Both the position numbers and the translations under genes were made by a program. 46,221 nt of DNA from Pseudomonas inefficax (GTDB lineage: Bacteria > Pseudomonadota > Gammaproteobacteria > Pseudomonadales > Pseudomonadaceae): NCBI RefSeq assembly GCF_900277125.1, contig NZ_OPYN01000057.1, forward strand, positions 1 through 46,221. The letters run 5' to 3'. This document shows, in pieces, positions 28,300 to 36,002 of this stretch. The notes below the pieces were generated by a model that was not told the DNA's origin, did not search any database, and saw nothing but the letters and a program-made list of their open reading frames with translations. Each line of letters starts with the position of its first letter. Position 1 is the stretch's first letter.

Positions 28300-29459
28300 G
28301 GCTGGCCCCGGCGGTCGGCCATTTCCGAAGGCGCGGGGGCGTCGGGGGCCACCTCGACCCGTGAGCCAGGCTTGAGCCGCGACTGGCCATCGAGCACCAG
28401 GCGTTCGCCCGGCTTGACCCCGGCAATGATGTTCAGCCCGCTGTCCTGATACAGCACCTTGACCGGCACACTGGTGACCTTGTCACCGTCCAGGCGGTAG
28501 ACGAAGTGCCCGTCGACGCCGCGCTGTACCACAGGCGGAGGTACCACCAGGGCGTTTTCTTCCACGGCGGTACGCAGGCGGATGGTGACCAGCTGGCCCG
28601 GCCACAGGCGGCCGTCCTTGTTGTCGAATTCGGCTTTTACCCGAACGGTGCCGGTGGTGGCGGAAATCTGGTTGTCGATCAGTGCCAGGTGGCCTTCACC
28701 GAGCAGGTTGCGTTCGCCGTCGGCATCCATGTAGGCCTGCACCAGTGCCGGGGTGGGCGCCTTCAGCAGGCTTTGCAGAGTCGGCAGCATTTGCTGCGGC
28801 AGGGCGAATTCGACGGCGATCGGGTCGATCTGGGTAACGCTGAACAGGCTGCGGGTATCGCTGGTACGCACCAGGTTGCCAGGGTCCACGTTGCGAATAC
28901 CCACCCGGCCGGTCACTGGCGAGCGGACTTGGGTGTATGACAGCTGCACTTCGGCATTGGCGATGGCTGCCTGGTTGCCCTTGACTGTCGCTTGCAGGCG
29001 GTTGACCAGCGCCTGCTGCTGGTCGAGGGTCTGCTTCGAAACGCCATTGTCGGTACTCAGCAGGCGGTAGCGCTGCAGGTCGACATTGGCTACCTGGATC
29101 TGCGCCTGGCTCTGGCCGAGTTCGGCGCGGGCCTGGTCGAGGCTGGCGCGGATGGCGCGGTCGTCGAGGGTGGCCAGCAGGTCGCCTTCCTTCACCCACT
29201 GGCCTTCCTTGACCAGAACCTGGGTCAGTATCCCCTCCACTTGCGGGCGCACCTCGACGCTGTGCAGCGACAGCACCGAGCCGATGGCGCTGGCATAGCG
29301 CGGCACGTTCTGCTGGACGACACTGACCACGCGCACCGGGATGGCGGTTTGCGCGCGGGTGGCAGGTGCTGGCTGGCGCTGGCCGAACCAGATGCCCGCT
29401 ACCGCCAGGACAAGGAGCGCCAGGGCGGCGAGGATGACAGGGCGGGGCGGTCGTCGCAT
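28296..29459 (-). CDS. RND efflux periplasmic adaptor (membrane-fusion protein, MdtA-like)
   Basis: A 387-residue adaptor with one N-terminal membrane anchor (about residues 9–25), no lipobox, a lipoyl half-motif (VEVRPQVEGILTQVLVKEGQWVKEGDLLATLDDR), a helical hairpin (about 95–150), the second lipoyl half (QLSYTQVRSPVTGRVGIRNVDPGNLV) and a beta-barrel. It links the RND pump to the outer-membrane channel. The ATG at 29459 is preferred because AAGG lies upstream; a GTG four codons earlier overlaps that site. It is the first gene of the MFP–RND–regulator–kinase operon. Confidence 0.92.
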   Translation of the reverse strand: MRRPPRPVILAALALLVLAVAGIWFGQRQPAPATRAQTAIPVRVVSVVQQNVPRYASAIGSVLSLHSVEVRPQVEGILTQVLVKEGQWVKEGDLLATLDDRAIRASLDQARAELGQSQAQIQVANVDLQRYRLLSTDNGVSKQTLDQQQALVNRLQATVKGNQAAIANAEVQLSYTQVRSPVTGRVGIRNVDPGNLVRTSDTRSLFSVTQIDPIAVEFALPQQMLPTLQSLLKAPTPALVQAYMDADGERNLLGEGHLALIDNQISATTGTVRVKAEFDNKDGRLWPGQLVTIRLRTAVEENALVVPPPVVQRGVDGHFVYRLDGDKVTSVPVKVLYQDSGLNIIAGVKPGERLVLDGQSRLKPGSRVEVAPDAPAPSEMADRRGQP

Positions 29460-29549
29460 CGGTGCGGGCACCTTGGCCAGATGGGTGGGGAGCGGTTGTC
29501 TGTATTCAAGCTTATAGCCCCCGAACCGGGTCGGCAGCGTGACTGCTGG

Positions 29550-29565
29550 CTGACAGTGCTGTCAG
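29550..29565. promoter_or_regulatory. CusR/CopR-like operator upstream of the efflux operon
   Basis: CTGACAGTGCTGTCAG is a perfect inverted repeat. Its TGACA-N4-TGTCA core equals the spacing of the E. coli CusR box. It lies 91 bases before the adaptor start, and TATAAG at 29516–29511 on the minus strand could be the -10 box, which would place the site near -53. In the 326-base gap 29460–29785 this and REP doublet 9 are the only features seen. Confidence 0.6.
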
Positions 29566-29597
29566 TTTTGCGCCCTTTGGTCATGCGCGGATTTCTT

Positions 29598-29713
29598 TTG
29601 TGGGAGCGGCCTTGCGTCGCGAAAGGGCTGCAGAGCAGCCCCAGCAATATCAGCGCCATGGCCAAAATCCCGGGGCTGCTTCGCAGCCCATCGCGACACA
29701 AGGCCGCTCCCAC
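29598..29713. repeat. REP doublet 9 (CCTTGTGTCGCG family)
   Basis: Inverted units at 29598–29643 and 29670–29713. The left unit reads CCTTGCGTCGCG, one base off the usual core. It lies between the YkgJ-type gene's 3' end and the efflux operon promoter. Confidence 0.9.
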
Positions 29714-29785
29714 CCTGACCGCGTCGACCTGAAGCCATGTGTTATCCCTGTCGGGCTTGCCGGCGATAGGGTCGGTACTGCTTAC

Positions 29786-30520
29786 CTAGAAACCGATGAA
29801 GGCGTAATACACCGGCGGCTCGTTGGTGATGCGCAAACCCAGTTCCTGCAAGCTCGCCACCATCGGCACATCCTCCACATGCAGGGTCCACTGCGCCTGG
29901 TCATCCTCCGGCTCCTGCGCCAAGGCTGCAGCAAATGCTCCCATGTCCGGCAGGTAGGCGGTAAACCCGTTGCCCTTGAGCGCACTGGTGGTCATGCCCA
30001 GCGCCTGGCACACCGCCACTTTGGCGGCGATGTCCTCGCGGTCGGCCTGGCGAGAGGCCTGCACCAGCGCCTCCAGCCCGGCATCCACCAGTTGTCTGCC
30101 GTGAATCAGCTCCGGCCCCTGCTGCCAGGCTTCCGGCGGGCAGTCCTTGCTGGCCGGCCGCAGCGGGATATGCGGGTTGATTTCCACCGGGTAGATGCGA
30201 CATACCAGCGGCCGCTGGTCATAGATGGTGCACAGATCGTTGTCGTCGAGGTTGCGGCAGCGTCCGGGGTTGAACGCGGCAAAGGTCACCGAGACGCGTA
30301 TTTCGCTGTCGCCGCAGGGCACGGGATATGAACGACGCAGCACATGATCACGCTGTTCTACCGGCATGCCAGGGCCGTCCGCCACGAAGGCTTCGATCAA
30401 CACCACCACCTGGCCGTCGTTGTCCGCCCAGCGGCGCGCTTCGGCCAGGGTCAAGGGCACGTGGTGGCCGGTACAGCACTTGCCGCAGCCGGTGCAGGCA
30501 AAACGCAGGCTGTCGGTCAC
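29786..30520 (-). CDS. YkgJ-family cysteine-cluster protein
   Basis: A 244-residue cytoplasmic protein of the UPF0153/YkgJ group. CTGCGKCC near the N-terminus, a later Cys (RCRNLDDNDLCTIYDQRP) and LVCRIYPVEINP make the conserved cysteine pattern thought to hold zinc or an Fe-S cluster. The rest is unassigned. The best start is a GTG at 30520 whose GTGA overlaps the stop of the upstream periplasmic-protein gene, with GGAGG just before it; an in-frame ATG at 30538 has no ribosome site. A second, shorter YkgJ-type protein is encoded at 44336. Confidence 0.82.
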   Translation of the reverse strand: MTDSLRFACTGCGKCCTGHHVPLTLAEARRWADNDGQVVVLIEAFVADGPGMPVEQRDHVLRRSYPVPCGDSEIRVSVTFAAFNPGRCRNLDDNDLCTIYDQRPLVCRIYPVEINPHIPLRPASKDCPPEAWQQGPELIHGRQLVDAGLEALVQASRQADREDIAAKVAVCQALGMTTSALKGNGFTAYLPDMGAFAAALAQEPEDDQAQWTLHVEDVPMVASLQELGLRITNEPPVYYAFIGF

Positions 30521-30828
30521 TTGACCTCCGGGCTCCATTCGCTGACGAAGGCGCGCTGGTGCTGGCGGTCGTACAGGCACAGCTCGGTACCGGTACGCTG
30601 CTGCATGTGCTTCTGGGGGTAGACGCCTTCGATCAGCAGGGCGCTCATGCCGACCTGGTCATCGAACTCGGCGGGCTTGCTGCGGGCGTGGGCATCCTTG
30701 AACTGGCTGGCGGCCAGGCAAGCCTTGAGCATCTGCTGGCGCTGTTCGTTCCAGGCCTGGCTGCTGGAGGCCTGGGCGATACCGCTGACGAGGGCGCAAG
30801 TGATCAGGATAGAGCTGAGAAACTTCAT
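30517..30828 (-). CDS. Small periplasmic protein of unknown function
   Basis: A 103-residue protein with a signal peptide (MKFLSSILITCALVSGIAQA). The mature part of about 83 residues has two cysteines (MLKACLAAS and GTELCLYD), which could form a disulfide. No family was recognised. The ATG at 30828 is chosen over a TTG five codons earlier because it puts the signal peptide at the N-terminus. Its stop overlaps the GTG of the YkgJ-type gene, so the two are probably translated together. Confidence 0.75.
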   Translation of the reverse strand: MKFLSSILITCALVSGIAQASSSQAWNEQRQQMLKACLAASQFKDAHARSKPAEFDDQVGMSALLIEGVYPQKHMQQRTGTELCLYDRQHQRAFVSEWSPEVK

Positions 30829-30916
30829 ACGCGATTCCGGCAAATTACTTGCGAGGGGCGCGAATTATGCCCGACTCGACCCCGGCGGCAAGCCGGGGAG
30901 TTTGTCTCCGAATATA

Positions 30917-31816
30917 TCAGCGCTCGGCGAACACCACGGTGCGCGCCGCCACCACCAGACAATCGGTCAGCTCCGGCGAGGAGAACTTTGTGAGGATGGC
31001 ATTGGCCCCGGCCTGGGTCGCCTTTTCGCTGCTCATGGCGCTGTCCAGCGAGGTGTGCAGCAGTATGTACAGGTGCTGGAAGTCGGGGGTTTCGCGCAGG
31101 GTGCGGGTGAAGGCGTAGCCGTCCATTTCGCTCATTTCGATGTCGGAGACGATCACGTTGATTTCCTGCGCGGTGCCTTGCAGTTCCAGCAATACGTTGA
31201 TGGCATCCTTGGCGCTGCGCGCGGTGTGGCATTCGATGCCGAGGTTGCGCAGGGTGTGCACCGACTGCTGCAGGGCCACCTGGCTGTCGTCCACCACCAG
31301 GATGTTGGCGGCGGCCAGCAGGCTGGCGTCTTCCTCGCTCAAGGTACCGTGAGGCTGCTCTGGCACCGGCGGGGCGATGGCATGGATGACTTTTTCGATG
31401 TCCAGCACCTGAACAAGGGTGTTGTCGACCCGGGTTACGCCGGTGATGAACGAGCGGCTGCCTGAGCCGTAGGGTGGTGGTTTGATGTCGGTGCTCAGGC
31501 AATGCACGATGCGGCTGACCGCCTGCACATGCAGGCCCTGGCGCGAGCGGCTGATCTCGGTGACGATCAGGCAGCCGCCGTCCGGGTCGGCCAGCGGCCG
31601 TTCGCCGATGGCGCGGGACAGGTCGATCACAGACAGCGGATTGCCGCGCAGGGTCGCCACGCCTTTCACGTGAGGGTGCGATTCGGGCAGCTTGGTCAGC
31701 GGCGGGCAGGGGATTATCTCGCTGACCTTGAGCAGGTTGATTGCCATCAACTTGCCGCTGCGCAGGGTGAACAGCAGCAGGGACAGCGAGTCCGCGCGGG
31801 CATTTTGCGTGGCCAT
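30917..31816 (-). CDS. cheV: Chemotaxis coupling protein CheV (CheW–receiver fusion)
   Basis: A 299-residue cytoplasmic protein. Residues about 10–150 are a CheW domain (LLFTLRSGKLMAINLLKVSEI; FITGVTRVDNTLVQVLDIEKV) that docks to receptors and CheA. Residues about 170–299 are a receiver with acidic residues in LVVDDS, phospho-acceptor Asp225 in IVSDIEMSEMDGY and Lys in ILTKFSSPEL. CheV tunes receptor–kinase coupling when phosphorylated. It is not next to other che genes, but a near-ideal sigma-28 promoter precedes it. Confidence 0.93.
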   Translation of the reverse strand: MATQNARADSLSLLLFTLRSGKLMAINLLKVSEIIPCPPLTKLPESHPHVKGVATLRGNPLSVIDLSRAIGERPLADPDGGCLIVTEISRSRQGLHVQAVSRIVHCLSTDIKPPPYGSGSRSFITGVTRVDNTLVQVLDIEKVIHAIAPPVPEQPHGTLSEEDASLLAAANILVVDDSQVALQQSVHTLRNLGIECHTARSAKDAINVLLELQGTAQEINVIVSDIEMSEMDGYAFTRTLRETPDFQHLYILLHTSLDSAMSSEKATQAGANAILTKFSSPELTDCLVVAARTVVFAER

Positions 31817-31848
31817 GGTGACCTTCGTGGGGAACAGGGGATAACCGG

Positions 31849-31875
31849 TTATCGGCCTGTTTTGGTCGGGCTTTA
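31849..31875 (-). promoter_or_regulatory. Sigma-28 (FliA) promoter of cheV
   Basis: On the minus strand TAAA, exactly 15 bases, then GCCGATAA matches the FliA consensus at every consensus position. It ends 33 bases before the cheV ATG. Confidence 0.85.
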
Positions 31876-31959
31876 GTCATTTTGCACCGAGCCAAGGAAT
31901 GCTCTGGACCCTGTGGGAGCCACTGTCTTACTCAATTTCCAAAAGGCTGGCGCGATCCC

Positions 31960-32045
31960 TGTGGGAGCGGGCTTGCCCGCGAACACCGGCGCAGCCGGTG
32001 CCATGCACCGCGTTGGATTCTTCGCGGCTAAAGCCGCTCCCACAG
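31960..32045. repeat. REP doublet 10 (mixed arms)
   Basis: The left unit has GGAGCGGGCTTGCCCGCGAA; the right unit, inverted, has TTCGCGGCTAAAGCCGCTCC, so the two arms belong to different loop variants. A stray REP edge (CTGTGGGAGC) lies at 31911–31920. It sits between the norR 3' end and the cheV promoter. Confidence 0.85.
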
Positions 32046-32083
32046 GGTACGCGGATTGCCCACAGGTACAGCGCCGGTTTCAA

Positions 32084-33637
32084 TCAACGCAGCCCCAGCC
32101 GACGGGCCAGACGACTAAGGTTGGCGCGGTCCAGGCCGAGTTCCCGGGCCGCCGCTGCCCAATTATCTTCGTGTCGCTGCAGGCAGGCCTCTATCACCTG
32201 GCGCTGGTAGTCGTCGACGGCTTCGCGCAGGCCCCCCTCGGGTAGCGGTGCCGTCGGCAGGGGCGCGGCAGGGGAGGGCGGGGTGCCGGGCGTTACCGTT
32301 GCGCGCAGGTCCAGGTCGATGGCCTCCAGGGTGAGGATGCGTGGCCTGTCGGAATGCTGGCCCAGCGCCTTGAGCGCCGAGCGACCGATCAGGTGTTCCA
32401 GTTCACGCACGTTGCCCGGCCAGTCATAGGCCAGCAGTGCAGCCTGGGCCTCGCTGCTCAGGCGCAAGCTGTTCAGACCCAGCCGCGAGCGGTTCTGTTC
32501 GAGAAAGTAGCCGGCCAGTAGCAACACATCGCGCCCACGTTCGCGCAACGGCGGCACGTGCAGCGGGTATACGCTGAGGCGATGGTAGAAGTCGGCGCGG
32601 AAGTTGCCAGCGCGTACTTCTGCCGCCAGGTCGCGGTTAGTCGCGGCGATCAGGCGCACATCCACCCGGTGCTCGCGGTCCGAGCCCAGGCGCTGCAACT
32701 GGCCGCTCTGCAGCACCCGCAGCAGCTTGGCCTGCACCGTCAGCGGCAGTTCACCGACCTCATCCAGGAACAGCGTGCCGCCATTGGCGAGTTCGAACTT
32801 GCCGCGGCGTTCGCCATGGGCGCCAGTGAAGGCACCGCGCACATGGCCGAACAGTTCGCTTTCGACCAAGGTGTCGGGCAGGGCGGCACAGTTGAGGCTT
32901 ACCAACGGTTTGCCAGCGCGGTTACTGGCCTGATGCAGGGCTTGGGCCACCAACTCCTTGCCGACGCCGGTCTCACCGGTGATCAGCACGGTCAGGTCAC
33001 TGCCACCGACCAGGCGGATTTCCTCCACCAGGCGCTTGTGCGCGGGGCTCTGGCCAATCAGCTCCTTGTCCTGGCCGCTGGCCTGGCGGTAGATCTCCGC
33101 GCGGTGGTGTTCGTCTTCCGCGCGCAGGGCCAGGTGCTCGATGCGCTCGGCCACGGTGACCGTGGCGGCGGCCAGGCTGGCGAAAGCCTGCAGGGCGCCC
33201 AGTTCCAAGCTCTGGAACTGCCCTGGGGTCAGCGCATCGAGGGTAACCAAGCCCCAAGGGCGCTCGTCGACCATCAACGGGCAACCCATGCAGTCATGTA
33301 CTTCCAGGTTGGCGTGGGGGGCGTTGACCAGGCCGTCGTAAGGGTCGGGCAGCTCGGAATCGCTGGCGAAGCGGGTGGGTTCCGGGCTGCTGAGCAGAAT
33401 CTGGAAGCGTGGGTGTTCGCTGACCCGGAAGCGCCGGCCCAGGGTATCGGGGCTCAGGCCGTCCACCGCCAGCGGCACTAGCCACTCGCCATCCAGGCGC
33501 AGCAGCGCGGCGGCATCGCAGGGCAGCAACCCACGCATGGCCTGTAGCAGGCGGCGATAGCGTTCCTGGTCGGGCAGGTCCCGGGAGAGGTCGCTGACCA
33601 AGGGTAGCAGGGTGGTGAGCAGGGGCTTCGTGGTCAT
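32084..33637 (-). CDS. norR: NO-responsive sigma-54 activator NorR/FhpR
   Basis: A 517-residue enhancer-binding protein. The N-terminal GAF domain keeps all residues known to hold the NO-sensing iron in E. coli NorR: Arg77, Asp98, Asp101, Cys116 and Asp134 line up with Arg75, Asp96, Asp99, Cys113 and Asp131. The AAA+ domain has Walker A GETGVGKE, the sigma-54 loop GAFTGA and Walker B GGTLFLDEVGEL. A Fis-type helix-turn-helix ends the protein (WAAAARELGLDRANLSRLARRLGL). It diverges from hmp, which it presumably activates, as FhpR does for fhp in P. aeruginosa. Confidence 0.94.
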   Translation of the reverse strand: MTTKPLLTTLLPLVSDLSRDLPDQERYRRLLQAMRGLLPCDAAALLRLDGEWLVPLAVDGLSPDTLGRRFRVSEHPRFQILLSSPEPTRFASDSELPDPYDGLVNAPHANLEVHDCMGCPLMVDERPWGLVTLDALTPGQFQSLELGALQAFASLAAATVTVAERIEHLALRAEDEHHRAEIYRQASGQDKELIGQSPAHKRLVEEIRLVGGSDLTVLITGETGVGKELVAQALHQASNRAGKPLVSLNCAALPDTLVESELFGHVRGAFTGAHGERRGKFELANGGTLFLDEVGELPLTVQAKLLRVLQSGQLQRLGSDREHRVDVRLIAATNRDLAAEVRAGNFRADFYHRLSVYPLHVPPLRERGRDVLLLAGYFLEQNRSRLGLNSLRLSSEAQAALLAYDWPGNVRELEHLIGRSALKALGQHSDRPRILTLEAIDLDLRATVTPGTPPSPAAPLPTAPLPEGGLREAVDDYQRQVIEACLQRHEDNWAAAARELGLDRANLSRLARRLGLR

Positions 33638-33688
33638 ATGGACTCCTGTGGGTCGATATGACTATACGTTGGGGTGGGTCGTTTTGAC
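33633..33688. promoter_or_regulatory. Cluster of three NorR-type GT-N7-AC sites
   Basis: GTCATATGGAC (33633–33643), GTCGATATGAC (33652–33662) and GTCGTTTTGAC (33678–33688) each fit the GT-N7-AC core of NorR enhancers, and the last two also have the TGAC half. The first covers the norR start codon. E. coli also has three sites between norR and its target. Confidence 0.5.
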
Positions 33689-33728
33689 ATGACCTGCGTC
33701 AACCCCCTGATTTTGCTGGAGATAAAAG

Positions 33729-33745
33729 TTGGCATGATTGATGTA
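33729..33745 (+). promoter_or_regulatory. Candidate sigma-54 promoter of hmp
   Basis: TTGGCATG is a good -24 element. The -12 element reads ATGT where TTGC is expected, so GG-N10-GC becomes GG-N10-GT. Position (63 bases before the hmp ATG, 41 after the last NorR-type site) fits, sequence only partly. Confidence 0.45.
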
Positions 33746-33791
33746 ACAGCTCGGGCAGTCATTTGAAGCCACAGGCTCAGGAGTTGTTGCA

Positions 33792-34970
33792 ATGCTCAAT
33801 GCCGAACAACGTGCAATCATCAAGGCCACTGTCCCCCTGCTGGAAAGCGGCGGCGAAGCGCTGACCACGCACTTCTACAAGATGATGCTCAGCGAGTACC
33901 CGCAAGTGCGACCGCTGTTCAACCAGGCCCACCAGGCCAGCGGTGACCAACCGCGCGCCCTGGCCAACGGCGTGCTGATGTATGCCCGCCACATCGACCA
34001 GCTGGAGCAGCTTGGCGGCCTGGTCGGCCAGATCATCAACAAGCACGTTGCCCTGCAGATTCTGCCGGAGCACTACCCGATCGTCGGCAGCTGCCTGCTG
34101 CGTGCCATCGAAGAAGTGCTGGGCAAGGAAATCGCCACCCCCGCCGTGATCGACGCCTGGGGCGCGGCCTATGGCCAGCTGGCCGACATCCTGATCGGCG
34201 CGGAAGAGAACCTTTATAAACAGAAGGAAGAAGCCGAAGGCGGCTGGCGCGGTACCCGTGAATTCCGCCTGGTACGCCGTGAGCAGGAAAGCAGCGAAAT
34301 CGTTTCGTTCTATTTTGCCCCGGTGGATGGCAAGCCGGTGCTCAAGGCCGAGCCTGGCCAGTATATCGGCCTGAAGCTGGACATCGACGGCGCCGAGCAG
34401 CGCCGAAACTATTCCCTGTCGGCGCTGTGCGACGGCAAGGAATACCGCATCAGCGTCAAGCGCGAGGCGGGTGGCAAGGTCTCCAACTACCTGCACGACG
34501 TATTGGCGGTGGGCGATACCCTGCAGCTGTTCCCGCCGGCTGGCGACTTCACCCTGGCTGCGAGCGACAAGCCGCTGGTACTGATCAGCGGTGGCGTGGG
34601 TATTACCCCGACCCTGGCAATGCTGCAGGCGGCACTGCAAACCCAGCGTGAGGTGCATTTCATTCACTGCGCCCGTAACGGCGCCGTGCATGCCTTCCGC
34701 GACTGGATCGACGAGCTGGCCGAGCGTCACCCTCAGCTCAAGCGCTTCTACTGCTATGCAGAGCCGCAGGGCGGTGCCGCGGCTGATGCCGTGGGCCTGC
34801 TGAGCGAGGACCTGCTGGCCGAGTGGCTGCCGCAGGAGCGTGACGTGGATGCCTACTTCCTCGGGCCCAAGGGCTTCATGGCGGCGGTCAAGCGCCAGCT
34901 GAAGGGCCTGGGTGTGCCGGAGCAGCAGAGCCGTTACGAGTTCTTCGGGCCGGCGGCTGCGCTGGAGTGA
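33792..34970 (+). CDS. hmp: Flavohemoprotein (nitric oxide dioxygenase)
   Basis: A 392-residue cytoplasmic enzyme that turns NO and O2 into nitrate using NAD(P)H. The globin domain (about 1–140) has the family start MLNAEQRAIIKATVPLL, distal-pocket THFYKMML and the proximal YARHID histidine. The FAD domain has RRNYSLSA, and the NAD domain has LISGGVGITPTLAML and YFLGPKGFM near the end. AGGAG lies eight bases before the ATG. It pairs with the divergent NO sensor norR; in P. aeruginosa the equivalent is named fhp. Confidence 0.96.
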   Translation: MLNAEQRAIIKATVPLLESGGEALTTHFYKMMLSEYPQVRPLFNQAHQASGDQPRALANGVLMYARHIDQLEQLGGLVGQIINKHVALQILPEHYPIVGSCLLRAIEEVLGKEIATPAVIDAWGAAYGQLADILIGAEENLYKQKEEAEGGWRGTREFRLVRREQESSEIVSFYFAPVDGKPVLKAEPGQYIGLKLDIDGAEQRRNYSLSALCDGKEYRISVKREAGGKVSNYLHDVLAVGDTLQLFPPAGDFTLAASDKPLVLISGGVGITPTLAMLQAALQTQREVHFIHCARNGAVHAFRDWIDELAERHPQLKRFYCYAEPQGGAAADAVGLLSEDLLAEWLPQERDVDAYFLGPKGFMAAVKRQLKGLGVPEQQSRYEFFGPAAALE

Positions 34971-34985
34971 TGTAGCGCCTGCACT

Positions 34986-35080
34986 GGCCCTTTCGCGGGT
35001 GAACCCGCTCCCACAGGTACCCCACTGCGCCGGAGACCTGCGCGATCCCTGTGGGAGCGGGTTTACCCGCGAAAGGGCCG
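34986..35080. repeat. REP doublet 11 (GGTTCACCCGC family)
   Basis: GGCCCTTTCGCGGGTGAACC at 34986 and the inverse ending at 35080 (GGTTTACCCGCGAAAGGGCC) follow the hmp stop. It occupies the first part of the 460-base gap between hmp and dsbB. Confidence 0.9.
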
Positions 35081-35141
35081 GCACAGGTTCATGAAACATT
35101 CATCCCAGCTGCTGGGCCCGCACCTCACGTCCCTGCCTATA

Positions 35142-35271
35142 TAAAGGAGAGATGAAAGCGACTGTGCAGCTTTCATCTTTAATCCTCCTTTAATCACGGT
35201 ATCCTTCACTCCCGGGTGTCGAGGGGCTTGCCCCTGCGCGGCACCCGGGCAGCCGCTTTTTTGCCGCCCGG
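35142..35271 (+). other. Structured leader or small RNA upstream of dsbB, with a possible 13-codon mini-ORF
   Basis: TAAAGGAG (35142–35149) pairs with CTCCTTTA (35185–35192), and GATGAAAGC (35151–35159) with GCTTTCATC (35169–35177). Inside is ATG at 35152–35193 coding MKATVQLSSLILL and a stop, directly behind AAAGGAG, so the stem would hide its own ribosome site. Next come a long hairpin (CCCGGGTG 35211–35218 with CACCCGGG 35242–35249), a T6 run, and a competing stem CCGGGC/GCCCGG (35245–35250, 35266–35271). This resembles an attenuator or a small RNA. The rest of the gap to 35430 shows nothing clear. Confidence 0.4.
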
Positions 35272-35430
35272 CGTTGAACCGACGTCGTTGCGGCCGGTCT
35301 CAGCCACACCGGATAGCCCTGCGCAGCGCTATCACGCCGCTTCCTCGGCACGCTCAAAGGCCCTGCCCAGCGTGTAGACTTGCGCCAGGCAGGCGGATCA
35401 CGCTGCCACTATCCATCGAAGGAATCGGCA

Positions 35431-35937
35431 ATGAACGAACAAACATCGCGCCTGAATCGGGAACGGCGCTTTCTGGTACTGTTGGGCCTGATCTGCATTT
35501 CGCTGATCGGTGGCGCCCTCTACATGCAGGTGGTCCTGGGCGAGGCACCATGCCCGCTGTGCATCCTGCAACGTTATGCGCTGTTGTTCATCGCCGTGTT
35601 CGCCTTCATCGCCGCGGCGATGCCCGGGCGCCGCAGCCTGACCTTCTTCGAGGCACTGGTGGTGCTCAGCGCCATTGGCGGAATCGTTGCGGCCGGCAAC
35701 CATGTGTATATACTCGCCAACCCCATGGTCAGTTGCGGCATCGACACCCTGCAGCCGATCGTGGACGACCTGCCGCTTGCCAAGCTCTGGCCGCTGGTGT
35801 TCCAGGTCGACGGCTTCTGCAGCACGCCGTACCCGCCAATCCTCGGTCTGTCGCTGGCGCAATGGGCGCTGGTGGCGTTCGTCCTGACAGCTGTCCTGGT
35901 TCCGCTCGGGATCTATCGCAACCGACGCCGGGCTTAG
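35431..35937 (+). CDS. dsbB: Disulfide bond formation protein B
   Basis: A 168-residue inner-membrane protein with four hydrophobic segments (about 14–32, 45–62, 70–88, 143–161). It reoxidises DsbA and passes the electrons to quinone. The first periplasmic pair is Cys41/Cys44 (APCPLCILQR); the second is Cys102/Cys130 (MVSCGID; DGFCSTP). Both match the E. coli arrangement. AAGGA precedes the ATG at 35431; a frame from 35380 is longer without support. It lies upstream of the cyo operon, whose quinol oxidase can drain the same quinone pool. Confidence 0.95.
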   Translation: MNEQTSRLNRERRFLVLLGLICISLIGGALYMQVVLGEAPCPLCILQRYALLFIAVFAFIAAAMPGRRSLTFFEALVVLSAIGGIVAAGNHVYILANPMVSCGIDTLQPIVDDLPLAKLWPLVFQVDGFCSTPYPPILGLSLAQWALVAFVLTAVLVPLGIYRNRRRA

Positions 35938-35954
35938 ACAAAAGTCCCGAATTG

Positions 35955-35977
35955 CATGCGGTCTTTTACGCCGCATG
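35955..35977 (+). terminator. Hairpin after dsbB (weak terminator)
   Basis: CATGCGG, nine bases, CCGCATG, followed by a second small stem (GGGGA/TCCCC, 35984–36000). There is no T run, so termination here is uncertain. Confidence 0.35.
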
Positions 35978-36002
35978 AGAAGAGGGGAAATTCGCTCCCC
36001 GC

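Noticed and set aside
30825..31895. 356-codon frame overlapping cheV in another phase
   Set aside because: Shadow frame; cheV has complete CheW and receiver motifs and a matching promoter.
35138..35143. TATATA as a promoter -10 box before the dsbB leader
   Set aside because: No -35 element at the right distance, and it overlaps the 5' arm of the hairpin; left open.
35274..35978. 234-codon frame overlapping dsbB in another phase
   Set aside because: No family likeness and dsbB has the correct cysteines and membrane segments.
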